Below are positions 26,701 to 35,112 of a DNA stretch of 64,000 bases, piece by piece. Made by a program: the position numbers and the translations under genes. Within the stretch, counting starts at the first letter, position 1, and each line of letters opens with the position of its first letter. Under the pieces are notes generated by a model. It did not search any database and was not told the origin of the DNA. It worked only from the letters and a program-made list of their open reading frames with translations. Origin of the DNA: Corynebacterium phocae (lineage in GTDB: Bacteria; Actinomycetota; Actinomycetes; Mycobacteriales; Mycobacteriaceae); NCBI RefSeq assembly GCF_008693075.1, contig NZ_VXKJ01000053.1, forward strand, positions 1 through 64,000, written 5' to 3'.

Positions 26701-27695
26701 ACGGTTTCAGCCTGCTCCAGAATCTCTGCAGGGATCTCCACGCCCTGAGCCTTAGCGGCTTCCTCGTTGACCACGTAGGTAAAGGAGTCAGCGGTTTCCA
26801 CCGGAAGCGTTGCTGGATCGGCTCCCTCTTGGAGGATCTTCAGGGCCATTTCACCGGTTTGGTGGCCAAGGGCCTTGTAGTCAATTCCGAGGGTTGCCAC
26901 GGCGCCGCCTTCAACGGTTCCGGATTCTGCGCCAATTACCGGAATCTTCTTTTCGTTTGCAACCTTAACCAGTGAAGCGATACCGGAAACCACCATGTTG
27001 TCAGTTGGCACGTAGATTGAGTCCACGTCTCCTAGTGCGGCAACGGCCTGCGGGATCTCCGTAACGGAGGTTACCGTCTGTGCTTTGACCTCAATGCCCA
27101 GCGGTTTAGCGACCTTCTTGAGTTCATCTACCTGCACCTGGGAGTTGACCTCACCGGAGGCGTAGACCACGCCAATTGACTGTACGCCGGGAACCAATTT
27201 TTGGAGCAGTTCCACCTGCTTGTCAATGGGAGCTATGTCAGAGGTTCCGGTGATGTTGCCGCCGGGTTTTTCATTGGAGGCCACTAGCTGCGCAGCCACG
27301 GGGTCGGTTACCGCAGTGAACAGCAAAGGGGTGTCTTTGATGACCTGGGCCATGGCCTGGCCGGCCGGGGTGGCAATGGCCAGCATGAGGTCATGCTTCT
27401 GGCCGGCCATTTGTTGAGCAATTTGCACCGCGGTGCCTTGCTCGCCGTTGGCGTTTTGCTCATCCCATTCCACATCAACACCGGCTTGTTCAAAGGCTTC
27501 TTTAAAACCTTCGGCCGCCGCGTCTAGCGCGGGGTGTTGGACCAGTTGGTTGATGCCAATTGAGTAGGACTCACCGGCGGCACCTTCACTCTTTCCGGCG
27601 GCGGAGTCCGAGCTGGACTCGGAGCTGGAGCAGGCGGTGAGGGCAAGTGCGCTGGCGGTGATGACAGCCAGCGCTTTGAGAGAGATTTGTTTCAT
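26697..27695 (-). CDS. ABC transporter substrate-binding lipoprotein (TrpX-like)
   Basis: 332 aa. Lipobox LTAC with the lipidated Cys at residue 22, then a Ser/Gly-rich linker. The mature domain shows the COG2984 pattern (GINQLVQHPALDAAAEGFKEA; LLFTAVTDPVAAQLV; NITGTSDIAP; VPTDNMVVSG). Members of this family bind aromatic amino acids, TrpX being the tryptophan version in streptococci. The divergent trp operon supports Trp, but Tyr or Phe are alternatives given the catabolic genes further along. Confidence 0.82.
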   Translation of the reverse strand: MKQISLKALAVITASALALTACSSSESSSDSAAGKSEGAAGESYSIGINQLVQHPALDAAAEGFKEAFEQAGVDVEWDEQNANGEQGTAVQIAQQMAGQKHDLMLAIATPAGQAMAQVIKDTPLLFTAVTDPVAAQLVASNEKPGGNITGTSDIAPIDKQVELLQKLVPGVQSIGVVYASGEVNSQVQVDELKKVAKPLGIEVKAQTVTSVTEIPQAVAALGDVDSIYVPTDNMVVSGIASLVKVANEKKIPVIGAESGTVEGGAVATLGIDYKALGHQTGEMALKILQEGADPATLPVETADSFTYVVNEEAAKAQGVEIPAEILEQAETV

Positions 27696-28085
27696 CGTTA
27701 TATCGACTTTCTTCAGAGGAGAAATGTTTGAAAAACCAATTTACCTATCAAGCGACCGTTTGGAAACTGAGCAGACGGTACGGGGGTAGGTATAAGAACC
27801 GGGGGCTGGCCCCAAATCCTATAGCCTGGAATTAGATTCTTGAGCGGTGGAATGACGGGGGCGGACGTGGGGGTGACAGCCCGCAAGAACCGCCCACCCA
27901 CCGCACTACCGCCATTGGGATCCCCCAACGCCCCCAGCGGGGCGGGACAGTAAACTCCCACGCCTAAAGCCCCACGCCTGAAGCCCCCACACGCCGCCAC
28001 GGCCGAAGGTCGCGCAGCCCACAGGAAAGGAGCTTGCCGGGGCACATGCCTACCCGCGCGTAGGCCGGGGGGCAATCCGGCCGGG

Positions 28086-28137
28086 CCTTATTGCAGGGCT
28101 GTATCGCAGGGCTGTATTGCAGGGCCTTATTCTTGGG
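28086..28137. repeat. 13-bp tandem repeat, four copies, upstream of the trp promoter
   Basis: Four 13-mers (ccttattgcaggg, ctgtatcgcaggg, ctgtattgcaggg, ccttattcttggg) run head to tail and end 20 nt before the -35 region of trp. The position suits an upstream regulator-binding array, though slippage is equally possible. Confidence 0.75.
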
Positions 28138-28181
28138 CAAAATTTCCTGGGAAGGTGTTCCCCGGGTCCAGGGGTGCGTGC

Positions 28182-28194
28182 TAAGGTATGTGGC
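28182..28194 (+). promoter_or_regulatory. trp operon promoter (-10 box)
   Basis: TAAGGT lies exactly 7 nt before the leader-peptide ATG, with TTCCCC 18 nt upstream. This spacing would put the transcript start at or next to the ATG, giving a leaderless leader peptide. Confidence 0.55.
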
Positions 28195-28248
28195 ATGCAG
28201 ATTTTTATCAACCATGAGAAAGATAACTGGTGGTGGCTCGCTTCCTAG
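28195..28248 (+). CDS. trpL: trp operon leader peptide
   Basis: 17 codons, MQIFINHEKDNWWWLAS, with three consecutive Trp codons at 28228-28236. Ribosome stalling at these codons when charged tRNA-Trp is scarce would free the segment at 28248-28252 to pair with 28277-28281. This is the classic arrangement for attenuation and corresponds to the WWW leader known from C. glutamicum and brevibacteria. It lies 127 nt before trpE. Confidence 0.9.
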   Translation: MQIFINHEKDNWWWLAS

Positions 28249-28304
28249 CGGGTCATGAAAGTCATGCAATTAGTGCCCCGCATTCGCGGGCCTTTTGACG
28301 TTTT
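28235..28304 (+). promoter_or_regulatory. trp attenuator (alternative hairpins and terminator)
   Basis: Segment 1 gctcgc (28236-28241) can pair with segment 2 gcgggt (28248-28253). Segment 2 GCGGG can instead pair with segment 3 CCCGC (28277-28281). Segment 3 can pair with segment 4 GCGGG (28286-28290) through loop attc, followed by CCTTTTGACGTTTT, which is the terminator. The stems are short (5-6 bp) but mutually exclusive in the expected way. Confidence 0.75.
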
Positions 28305-28316
28305 AACGCCATAAAA

Positions 28317-28365
28317 TCCTGCGATATCGGGCAAGATAGAATACTCATTACTTTTCATCGCAGGA
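28317..28365 (+). promoter_or_regulatory. Inverted repeat around the trpE ribosome-binding site
   Basis: TCCTGCGAT (28317-28325) and ATCGCAGGA (28357-28365) are perfect complements. The downstream arm contains the AGGA of the trpE ribosome-binding site. Pairing in the RNA could lower trpE translation; the enclosed TAGAAT at 28337 could alternatively be an internal promoter. Confidence 0.5.
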
Positions 28366-28375
28366 AAGGCCGCTC

Positions 28376-29908
28376 ATGGCACAATCTCACCCGGCGCCGG
28401 CGCCGTTTGTCACCGCCACCCGTAGGCTGCCCTACACCAAGGACGCCGCCAGGCTCTTTGACACGTTGGCGCAACCCCATAACAGCATGCTGCTTGAGTC
28501 GGCCGATATTGAGTCAAAGAAAAACGTCAAGTGCTTGGCCATCTTGCGGTCCGCGCTAAAAGCCACGTGCCAGGGCCAGGAGGTGACGGTAACCCCGCTC
28601 ACTGAGGTGGGGGAGTCCATGATGGGTAGGCTCAAGGAGCAACTCGCGGACTACTGGACTGGAACCACGTTTAGGTTTGAGAAATCACAGGCTGCCGATG
28701 AACGCGAGCGCCTAGCCGCCACCTCCACGGCCGCAGTGCTGCGCGCCTTACAGCTTGACGGCGGTTACCAGTCAGACATGCTCCCCTTCGTGGGCGGCGG
28801 CTTTGCCTTTGACTACTTGGAGACTTTCGAGGATCTTCCCGAGGTGGCGCCCGGGCCCAATCAGTACCCGGATTATGAGTTCATTGTGGCGGAAACGCTT
28901 ATCACCGTGGACCACCTGACGCAGGAAATTCGCGCGCACGGCGTGGGTATGGATCCCACCGAGTTGGGGGCGCGGCTCGATAAATTGGTAACAGTGACCA
29001 AACTAGCTGATGTCACAGCACCCCCAGAACGCGCGGTGATCACGGCTACAGCCGATATCCCAGATACCACCTTCCGCGCCCAGGTAAACCGCCTCAAAGA
29101 AAATATCACCTGCGGCGATATCTATCAGGTAGTCCCGGCGCGTACTTTTAGCATTGACTGCCCGGACACCATGGCCGCCTACCGCCAGCTCCGGGAGACC
29201 AACCCCTCCCCATACATGTTCTACGTGAGGGGAGCGGACTATGAACTCTTTGGGGCCTCCCCGGAAAGCAACTTGAAGTTTGACGCCGCAGATAGGCAAG
29301 TGCAGCTCTACCCAATTGCCGGGACGCGGCCGCGGGGGCTCAACCCGGACGGCAGCATTAACCACGAGTTGGATATCCGGAATGAACTGCAAATGCGCAC
29401 CGATCATAAGGAAGTAGCGGAGCACACCATGCTGGTGGACCTGGCCCGCAATGACTTAGCCCGCGTTGCCGTACCCGGAACCCGCCAAGTGGCGGACCTG
29501 TTGCAGGTGGACCGTTACTCCCGGGTCATGCACCTGGTTTCCCGCGTCACGGCCACGCTGCACGAGGAATTTGATGCACTGGACGCCTACCGGGCGTGCA
29601 TGAACATGGGAACTTTGACCGGAGCGCCCAAGATCCGCGCCACGGAGTTGCTGCGGGAGGCTGAGGGCAAGCGCCGCGGCTCCTACGGGGGCGCGGTGGG
29701 CTACCTGCGCGGGGACGGTTCCATGGACAACTGCATTGTTATCCGCTCCGCCTTTGTCAAGGACGGGGTAGCGGTGGTCCAGGCCGGGGCCGGGGTTGTC
29801 CGGGACTCGGTCCCGCAGTCCGAGGCGGATGAAACGCTACACAAAGCCTATGCCGTTTTAAACGCCATTGCCGCCGCCCATAATGCCCGCCTGGAGGTTA
29901 TCCGCTGA
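28376..29908 (+). CDS. trpE: Anthranilate synthase component I
   Basis: 510 aa. Chorismate + glutamine to anthranilate, together with TrpG; first step of Trp synthesis. The N-terminal LLESADI element is the Trp feedback-inhibition site. Catalytic-domain blocks include IYQVVPARTFSI, PSPYMFYVRG, PIAGTRPRG, ELQMRTDHKEVAEHTMLVDLARND (in part) and GAPKIRATELL. AGGAAAGG lies before the ATG. A 9-bp inverted repeat (28317-28325 with 28357-28365) includes part of that site. The stop overlaps the trpG start (TGATG). Confidence 0.97.
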   Translation: MAQSHPAPAPFVTATRRLPYTKDAARLFDTLAQPHNSMLLESADIESKKNVKCLAILRSALKATCQGQEVTVTPLTEVGESMMGRLKEQLADYWTGTTFRFEKSQAADERERLAATSTAAVLRALQLDGGYQSDMLPFVGGGFAFDYLETFEDLPEVAPGPNQYPDYEFIVAETLITVDHLTQEIRAHGVGMDPTELGARLDKLVTVTKLADVTAPPERAVITATADIPDTTFRAQVNRLKENITCGDIYQVVPARTFSIDCPDTMAAYRQLRETNPSPYMFYVRGADYELFGASPESNLKFDAADRQVQLYPIAGTRPRGLNPDGSINHELDIRNELQMRTDHKEVAEHTMLVDLARNDLARVAVPGTRQVADLLQVDRYSRVMHLVSRVTATLHEEFDALDAYRACMNMGTLTGAPKIRATELLREAEGKRRGSYGGAVGYLRGDGSMDNCIVIRSAFVKDGVAVVQAGAGVVRDSVPQSEADETLHKAYAVLNAIAAAHNARLEVIR

Positions 29909-30552
29909 TGTCCCAACGCCCTTCTTTTGACCCGCACGTAGTACTGGTAGACAACCAGGATTCCTTTGTCTATAACCTGGTGGATGCGCTGGCGGGGTTC
30001 CGGACCACGGTCTTTCGCAATACGGTGCCCGCCCAGCACATTCTTGCCGCCCAGCCGGATATCTTGGTCTTTTCCCCAGGCCCCGGCCACCCCACGGAGG
30101 CCGGCTGCATGATGGAGCTTATAGGTAAGACACTGGGGGATATCCCCATTCTGGGTATCTGCCTGGGTTTCCAGGCCTTGCTCCACCACCACGGCGGCTC
30201 CGTGGTGCCCTGCGGCCCTGTCCACGGCAGCTCCCTTCCCATGACCTTGACTGCGGCCGGAACCCAGCACCCGGTGTTCCAGGGCCTGACCACGGACGTG
30301 GAGCCAGACCACCCCGGGCACGTGGGAACGCAGGTTCCGGTAGCCCGTTACCACTCGCTGGGCTGTACCGAAGTACCGGCGGGGATGCGCGCGCTTGCCA
30401 CCACGCAGACGCAGATTGGCCAGGTGGTCATGGCTGCGGAAACCGAAGACGGGAAGGCCATGGGCGTGCAATTCCACCCGGAGTCTGTACTCACTCCCAC
30501 CGGGCCCATAATGTTAGAACGCTTCATCACTCAACTTACACAGAAGGTATAA
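29908..30552 (+). CDS. trpG: Anthranilate synthase component II (glutamine amidotransferase)
   Basis: 214 aa. Supplies ammonia to TrpE. Class I amidotransferase: VLVDNQDSFVYNLVDAL opening, nucleophile Cys in GICLGFQAL, and His-Glu of the triad in GVQFHPESVLT. Its ATG shares one base with the trpE stop, so it is translationally coupled; trpD follows after 3 nt. Confidence 0.96.
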   Translation: MSQRPSFDPHVVLVDNQDSFVYNLVDALAGFRTTVFRNTVPAQHILAAQPDILVFSPGPGHPTEAGCMMELIGKTLGDIPILGICLGFQALLHHHGGSVVPCGPVHGSSLPMTLTAAGTQHPVFQGLTTDVEPDHPGHVGTQVPVARYHSLGCTEVPAGMRALATTQTQIGQVVMAAETEDGKAMGVQFHPESVLTPTGPIMLERFITQLTQKV

Positions 30553-30555
30553 ACC

Positions 30556-31572
30556 ATGACCCACCACAGTATTCTCCAGTCCTTCCTGGACAATAAAGCC
30601 CCTACCGTGGAGGAGGCCCACCAGGCCTTTGTCCCCCTGACCCGGGGCGAGTATGACGACGTAGAGATCGCCGCGCTGCTGATAGCCATCCGTACCCGCG
30701 GGGAGAGCGCCCAGGACATTGCCGGGGCCGCCAAGGCCTTTCTGCAGGCCGGTTATCCGTTTCCCGTTACCGGCAAGGGCTTGATGGATACCGCCGGTAC
30801 CGGCGGGGACGGTTCTAACACCATTAATATCTCCACCGCCGCCTCACTGGTGGCGGCCACCGGGGGAGTGAAGATGGTTAAGCACGGTAACCGCTCTGTG
30901 TCCTCCCAGTCGGGTTCGGCCGATGTCCTTGAGGCGCTCAATATTCCCCTGGACTTGGACCCGCAGCGCGCCCTGCGCCAGTTTGAGGCCTCTAACTTCA
31001 CCTTCCTCTTTGCGCCCGCGTATAACCCGGCCGTGGCGCACGTCCAACCGGTGCGCAAGAAGCTGGGCGTGGCTACGCTGTTTAACACCATGGGCCCGCT
31101 GCTTTCCCCGGCACGCCCGGAGTTCCAGCTCATGGGAATTGCCAAACCGGAGCAGGGACAGATGATTGCGGAGGTGCTGCGCGAGCTAGGGCGCAGCCAC
31201 GCGCTGGTGGTCCACGGCAGCGGCATTGATGAGGTAGCCGTCCACGGTCCCACGCAGGTGTGGGAACTGCAGGACGGGGAGATTAGCAATTTCACCATCA
31301 CGCCGGAGGAGGTGGGCATCCAGGCGCACTCCCTCGACGAGCTCCGGGGCGGGGACGCAGCCGAAAACGCTCGCTTAATCCGGGAGGTCCTTGCCGGCCG
31401 AGGCAACGCGGCCCAAGCAGATGCCATCGCGGTCAACGCCGGTGCCATTTTCTACACCTGCGGAATGGCTGACTCCATCGCGGCCGGGACCAACCGCGCC
31501 TGGGATCTCATTGACTCCGGCGCGGTCACCGAATGGCTGGACACGCACGAAAGGGCTAACTATGCCGGATAA
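30556..31572 (+). CDS. trpD: Anthranilate phosphoribosyltransferase
   Basis: 338 aa. Transfers phosphoribose from PRPP to anthranilate. PRPP-binding DTAGTGGDGSNTINIST and KHGNRSVSSQSGSADVLE are intact, as are GVATLFNTMGPLL and VHGSGIDEV. Its last 11 bases overlap the trpCF start. Confidence 0.97.
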   Translation: MTHHSILQSFLDNKAPTVEEAHQAFVPLTRGEYDDVEIAALLIAIRTRGESAQDIAGAAKAFLQAGYPFPVTGKGLMDTAGTGGDGSNTINISTAASLVAATGGVKMVKHGNRSVSSQSGSADVLEALNIPLDLDPQRALRQFEASNFTFLFAPAYNPAVAHVQPVRKKLGVATLFNTMGPLLSPARPEFQLMGIAKPEQGQMIAEVLRELGRSHALVVHGSGIDEVAVHGPTQVWELQDGEISNFTITPEEVGIQAHSLDELRGGDAAENARLIREVLAGRGNAAQADAIAVNAGAIFYTCGMADSIAAGTNRAWDLIDSGAVTEWLDTHERANYAG

Positions 31573-32959
31573 GTCAACCATTTTGCAGGAGATTGTGGAC
31601 AACCGCCGCGGCCACCTCGACGGTATCCGCAAGCGCCTGGCGCATGTGGACCTGAACGCGCTGGAGCCTTCCACGCGCAGCCTCTTCGACTCGCTGCAGG
31701 GCACCAACCGCTTCATCATGGAGTGCAAATCCGCGTCCCCCTCCTTGGGGCTTATCCGCGCGGAGTATAACCCGGGCTCAATCGCACGAGTGTACTCCCG
31801 CTACGCCGCCGGGATCTCCGTATTGTGCGAGCCGGACCGTTTTGGCGGGGATTATGACCATCTGGCCACGGTGGCTATGTCCACGCACCTGCCGGTCCTG
31901 TGCAAGGACTTCATTATTGACCCCATCCAGGTCTATGCCGCGCGTTACTTCGGCGCGGACGCCATCTTGCTCATGATGTCCATCGTTGACGATGACACGT
32001 ATGCTCAACTCAAGGCCCTGGCGGACAGCCTGGGGCTGGACGTGCTCACTGAGGCCATCACCGCGGAGGAGGTGCAGCGGGCCGTCAACTTCGGCGTAGA
32101 TATCATCGGCATCAATAACCGGAACTTGCACGATCTTTCCATCGACTTGGACCGCACCGCTAACCTTGGCCACGCCGTTCCGGCGAGCAAAGTGGTGGTC
32201 TCCGAATCCGGCATCCGGGACAACCCCACCGTCCGCCGCCTGGGCGCGCACGCTAACGCCTTCCTGGTGGGCTCCCAGCTCACCGGACAGCCGGACGTGG
32301 ACAAGGCCGCTCGCACGCTGGTTTTTGGCCCCAACAAAGTCTGCGGGCTCACCAGCCCGCGTGCCGCCCAGGCCGCCCGCGCAGCCGGGGCCGTCTACGG
32401 CGGGCTCATCTTCGAGGAAAAATCCCCGCGCAATGTTTCACGTGAAACCGCCCAGGAAATCATAAAGGGCGAGCCGGGCCTCGACTACGTGGCCGTCTCG
32501 CGCCGCACGGAGGGCTGGGGGGAGCTCGCACTGGAGGGTATCGGTGCCCTGCAGGTGCACGCGCCCTACCAAGGTTCCACCGCAGCGGAAATTGCGCTCA
32601 TCGGCAAGGTACGCGCGGCGGCGGGGGAGCGGGAGGTCTGGCGCGCCATCGACATGACCGCGCCCCACGCCGCCGATACCGCCGTAGCACTGGCCCCGCA
32701 CGTGGACATGCTCGTACTGGACACCGGCGCCGGCGGCACCGGGCACGCCTTCGACTGGGCAACCATCCCGCAGGAGGTGAAGGGCAAGACCCTACTGGCC
32801 GGGGGCCTAAACCCAGGCAACCTCAATGAGGCCCTACAGGCCGGGACGCGCGGTTTAGACCTGAATTCCGGCGTAGAGGCCTGGCCTGGCCACAAAGACA
32901 GCGGGCTACTACGCCAAGCCTTCACCATTATCCGCAACTTCACCCACCCAGCACACTAA
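31562..32959 (+). CDS. trpCF: Bifunctional indole-3-glycerol phosphate synthase / PRA isomerase
   Basis: 465 aa, two fused TIM barrels. The IGPS half (1-255) has [29 protein letters not shown] and [13 protein letters not shown]; the PRAI half (from about 258) has [19 protein letters not shown] and [15 protein letters not shown]. The fusion is the corynebacterial and enterobacterial form. ATG 31562 lies within the trpD end. A parS-like site is embedded at 32434-32449, coding NVSRET between the two domains. Confidence 0.96.
   Translation: MPDKSTILQEIVDNRRGHLDGIRKRLAHVDLNALEPSTRSLFDSLQGTNRFIMECKSASPSLGLIRAEYNPGSIARVYSRYAAGISVLCEPDRFGGDYDHLATVAMSTHLPVLCKDFIIDPIQVYAARYFGADAILLMMSIVDDDTYAQLKALADSLGLDVLTEAITAEEVQRAVNFGVDIIGINNRNLHDLSIDLDRTANLGHAVPASKVVVSESGIRDNPTVRRLGAHANAFLVGSQLTGQPDVDKAARTLVFGPNKVCGLTSPRAAQAARAAGAVYGGLIFEEKSPRNVSRETAQEIIKGEPGLDYVAVSRRTEGWGELALEGIGALQVHAPYQGSTAAEIALIGKVRAAAGEREVWRAIDMTAPHAADTAVALAPHVDMLVLDTGAGGTGHAFDWATIPQEVKGKTLLAGGLNPGNLNEALQAGTRGLDLNSGVEAWPGHKDSGLLRQAFTIIRNFTHPAH
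32434..32449. promoter_or_regulatory. parS-like ParB-binding site 2 (inside trpCF)
   Basis: tgtttcacgtgaaacc matches parS at 15 of 16 positions. It lies in the linker between the two trpCF domains, where sequence is least constrained. Confidence 0.88.
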
Positions 32960-32976
32960 GCCACCAGGAGAACACC

Positions 32977-34197
32977 ATGACCGTTTCACGTGAAACATTG
33001 CTCCCCGCGTACTTCGGGGAATTCGGCGGGCAGTTTGTCCCCGAGTCCCTCATCCCGGCGCTCGACCAGCTAGAAAAGGCCTTCGTTGATGCGCAGAATG
33101 ATCCCTCCTTCCGGGAGGAACTGGCCGGATACCTCAAGGACTACCTGGGACGCCCCACCCCGCTTACTGAGGCCACCAAGCTGGGTGGCAAAGCCCGGAT
33201 CTTCCTCAAGCGTGAGGACCTAGTCCACGGCGGCGCGCACAAGACCAACCAAGTAATTGGCCAAGCGCTGCTGGCCAAGCGAATGGGCAAGACGCGCATC
33301 ATCGCGGAAACCGGCGCGGGCCAGCACGGCACCGCCACGGCCCTGGCCTGCGCGCTGCTGGACCTGGAATGCGTTATCTACATGGGTGCCAAAGACGTCC
33401 AGCGCCAGCAGCCCAACGTCTTCCGCATGGAACTTATGGGTGCCAAGGTCATCCCCGTGGACGCAGGATCCGGCACGCTCAAAGACGCCGTGAATGAGGC
33501 GCTGCGGGACTGGACCGCCACCTTCCACGAATCCCACTACCTCCTGGGCACCGCCGCCGGCCCCCACCCTTTCCCCACCATCGTGCGTGAGTTCCACCGG
33601 GTTATCTCCACCGAGGCCAAGGCGCAGATGATTGAACGCACCGGCGGGCTGCCGGACCTCGTGGTGGCATGCGTGGGCGGCGGCTCCAACGCCATCGGCA
33701 TGTTCGCGGACTTCATTGCTGAGGAAGGCGTGGAACTGGTTGGCGCGGAACCCGGGGGAGAAGGCCTGGATTCCGGCAAGCACGGAGCCACCATCAACAA
33801 CGGCACCGTAGGAATCCTCCACGGCGCCCGTAGCTACCTCATGCGCAACGCGGACGGCCAGGTGGAAGAGTCCTATTCCATTTCCGCCGGGCTGGATTAC
33901 CCGGGCGTGGGCCCGGAACACGCGCACCTCCACCACAGCGGACGCGCCGCATACGTTGGCATCACCGACGCGGAAGCACTAGAGGCCTTCCAACTGCTCT
34001 CCCGCCAGGAGGGGATAATCCCCGCGCTGGAGTCCTCCCACGCCTTGGCGTACGCGCTCAAGCGCAAGGATGAGGACATCACCATCTTGGTCTCCCTATC
34101 CGGCCGCGGGGACAAAGACATTGAGCACGTCCGCGCCACCCTGGCGGGCATTTCCGCCGAGGAAGTCACCACCACCGCACAACAGGAGAATAAATAG
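32977..34197 (+). CDS. trpB: Tryptophan synthase beta chain
   Basis: 406 aa. PLP enzyme that makes Trp from indole and serine. PLP-lysine in [18 protein letters not shown] substrate loop, phosphate-binding GGGSNAIG. Codons 2-7 (TVSRET) coincide with a parS-like site, so the N-terminus may be shaped by that DNA element. CAGGAG precedes the ATG. trpA follows after 1 nt. Confidence 0.97.
   Translation: MTVSRETLLPAYFGEFGGQFVPESLIPALDQLEKAFVDAQNDPSFREELAGYLKDYLGRPTPLTEATKLGGKARIFLKREDLVHGGAHKTNQVIGQALLAKRMGKTRIIAETGAGQHGTATALACALLDLECVIYMGAKDVQRQQPNVFRMELMGAKVIPVDAGSGTLKDAVNEALRDWTATFHESHYLLGTAAGPHPFPTIVREFHRVISTEAKAQMIERTGGLPDLVVACVGGGSNAIGMFADFIAEEGVELVGAEPGGEGLDSGKHGATINNGTVGILHGARSYLMRNADGQVEESYSISAGLDYPGVGPEHAHLHHSGRAAYVGITDAEALEAFQLLSRQEGIIPALESSHALAYALKRKDEDITILVSLSGRGDKDIEHVRATLAGISAEEVTTTAQQENK
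32982..32997. promoter_or_regulatory. parS-like ParB-binding site 3 (start of trpB)
   Basis: cgtttcacgtgaaaca matches parS at 15 of 16 positions, core palindrome intact, 5 nt after the start of the trpB ATG and 548 bp from site 2. Confidence 0.88.
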
Positions 34198-34198
34198 A

Positions 34199-34996
34199 AT
34201 GAGCCGCTACGAAAAACTCTTCGCCACACTAAAGGCCCGCAACGAAGGCGCTTTCGTGCCATTCATCATGCTGGGCGATCCCACGCCGGAAGCCGCGCTG
34301 GAAACCGTGCGCGCCGCAGTGGCCGGTGGCGCCGATGCCCTCGAGCTGGGCGTGCCCTTCTCCGACCCGGTAGCAGACGGCCCCACCATCCAGGCCTCTC
34401 ACATCCGCGCCCTGAAATCCGGCGCCACGGTGGACGGCGCACTGGCCCAGATCCGCACCATCCGCCAGGAATTCCCGGAACTGCCCATTGGCATGCTCAT
34501 CTACGGAAACGTCCCGTTTACCCGCGGGCTAGAGAAGTTCTACCAAGAGTTCGCGGAAGCCGGGGCGGACAGCATCCTCATCCCCGATGTCCCCGTGCGC
34601 GAGGGTGCCCCCTTCATTGCGGCGGCAGAGAAAGCCGGCGTGGCCCCCATCTTCATCGCGCCCGCGCAAGGAAGCCCGCAGACCCTGGAAGGGGTGGCCA
34701 AGCACTCCAAGGGCTATATCTACGCCATCTCCCGGGACGGAGTGACCGGCGCGGAAAAGCAATCCCAAACCACCGGCCTCGAAGAGGTAGTGGCCAACGT
34801 GCAACGCTTTGGCGGCGCACCCGTCCTCCTGGGTTTTGGTATCTCCACCCCGGAGCACGTGGCGGCCGCCATCAAGGCTGGCGCGGCAGGGGCTATCACC
34901 GGCTCCGCACTCACCACGCTCATCCAGGAACACCCCGGGGATGTTGACGCCGTGCGCGAGTTTGTGGCCAGCATGAAGGCTGCAACCAAGCGCTAG
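34199..34996 (+). CDS. trpA: Tryptophan synthase alpha chain
   Basis: 265 aa. Cleaves indole-3-glycerol phosphate and passes indole to TrpB. Catalytic Glu in DALELGVPFSDPVADGP and Asp in ILIPDVPVREG; phosphate site GFGISTPEHV and GAITGSAL. Last gene of the trp operon; a hairpin follows 28 nt downstream. Confidence 0.97.
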   Translation: MSRYEKLFATLKARNEGAFVPFIMLGDPTPEAALETVRAAVAGGADALELGVPFSDPVADGPTIQASHIRALKSGATVDGALAQIRTIRQEFPELPIGMLIYGNVPFTRGLEKFYQEFAEAGADSILIPDVPVREGAPFIAAAEKAGVAPIFIAPAQGSPQTLEGVAKHSKGYIYAISRDGVTGAEKQSQTTGLEEVVANVQRFGGAPVLLGFGISTPEHVAAAIKAGAAGAITGSALTTLIQEHPGDVDAVREFVASMKAATKR

Positions 34997-35024
34997 GGGA
35001 GCACACCCCACGGGCTAGCCCCGG

Positions 35025-35048
35025 TGCCCGCCGCTCAGACGGCGGGCA
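35025..35048 (+). terminator. Hairpin after trpA
   Basis: TGCCCGCCG, loop ctcaga, CGGCGGGCA: perfect 9-bp stem after the trp operon. It has no T-tract, so termination is inferred from position. Confidence 0.55.
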
Positions 35049-35099
35049 TGCAACACCCCCGTCCGCTAAAGTATCCGCACCTCCCCCGGATTATTGCTA

Positions 35100-35112
35100 T
35101 AAGATTGCAGTT
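35100..35112 (+). promoter_or_regulatory. Leaderless-type -10 box of P1
   Basis: TAAGAT at 35100-35105, 7 nt before the ATG. No ribosome-binding site is present. Confidence 0.55.

Larger units (their letters stand above)
27696..28194. other. Divergent control region between the transporter and trp operons
   Basis: About 500 bp without a gene. It holds the transporter leader (no T-box consensus seen), four 13-bp tandem repeats (28086-28137) and the trp promoter (TTCCCC at 28158-28163, 18-nt spacer, TAAGGT at 28182-28187). Confidence 0.6.

Noticed and set aside
27696..27960. T-box riboswitch before the TrpXYZ-like operon
   Set aside because: No AGGGTGGNACCGCG-type T-box consensus is present on the minus strand.
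33220..33936. 238-aa minus-strand frame opposite trpB
   Set aside because: Shadow of trpB; no start signal and no family motif.
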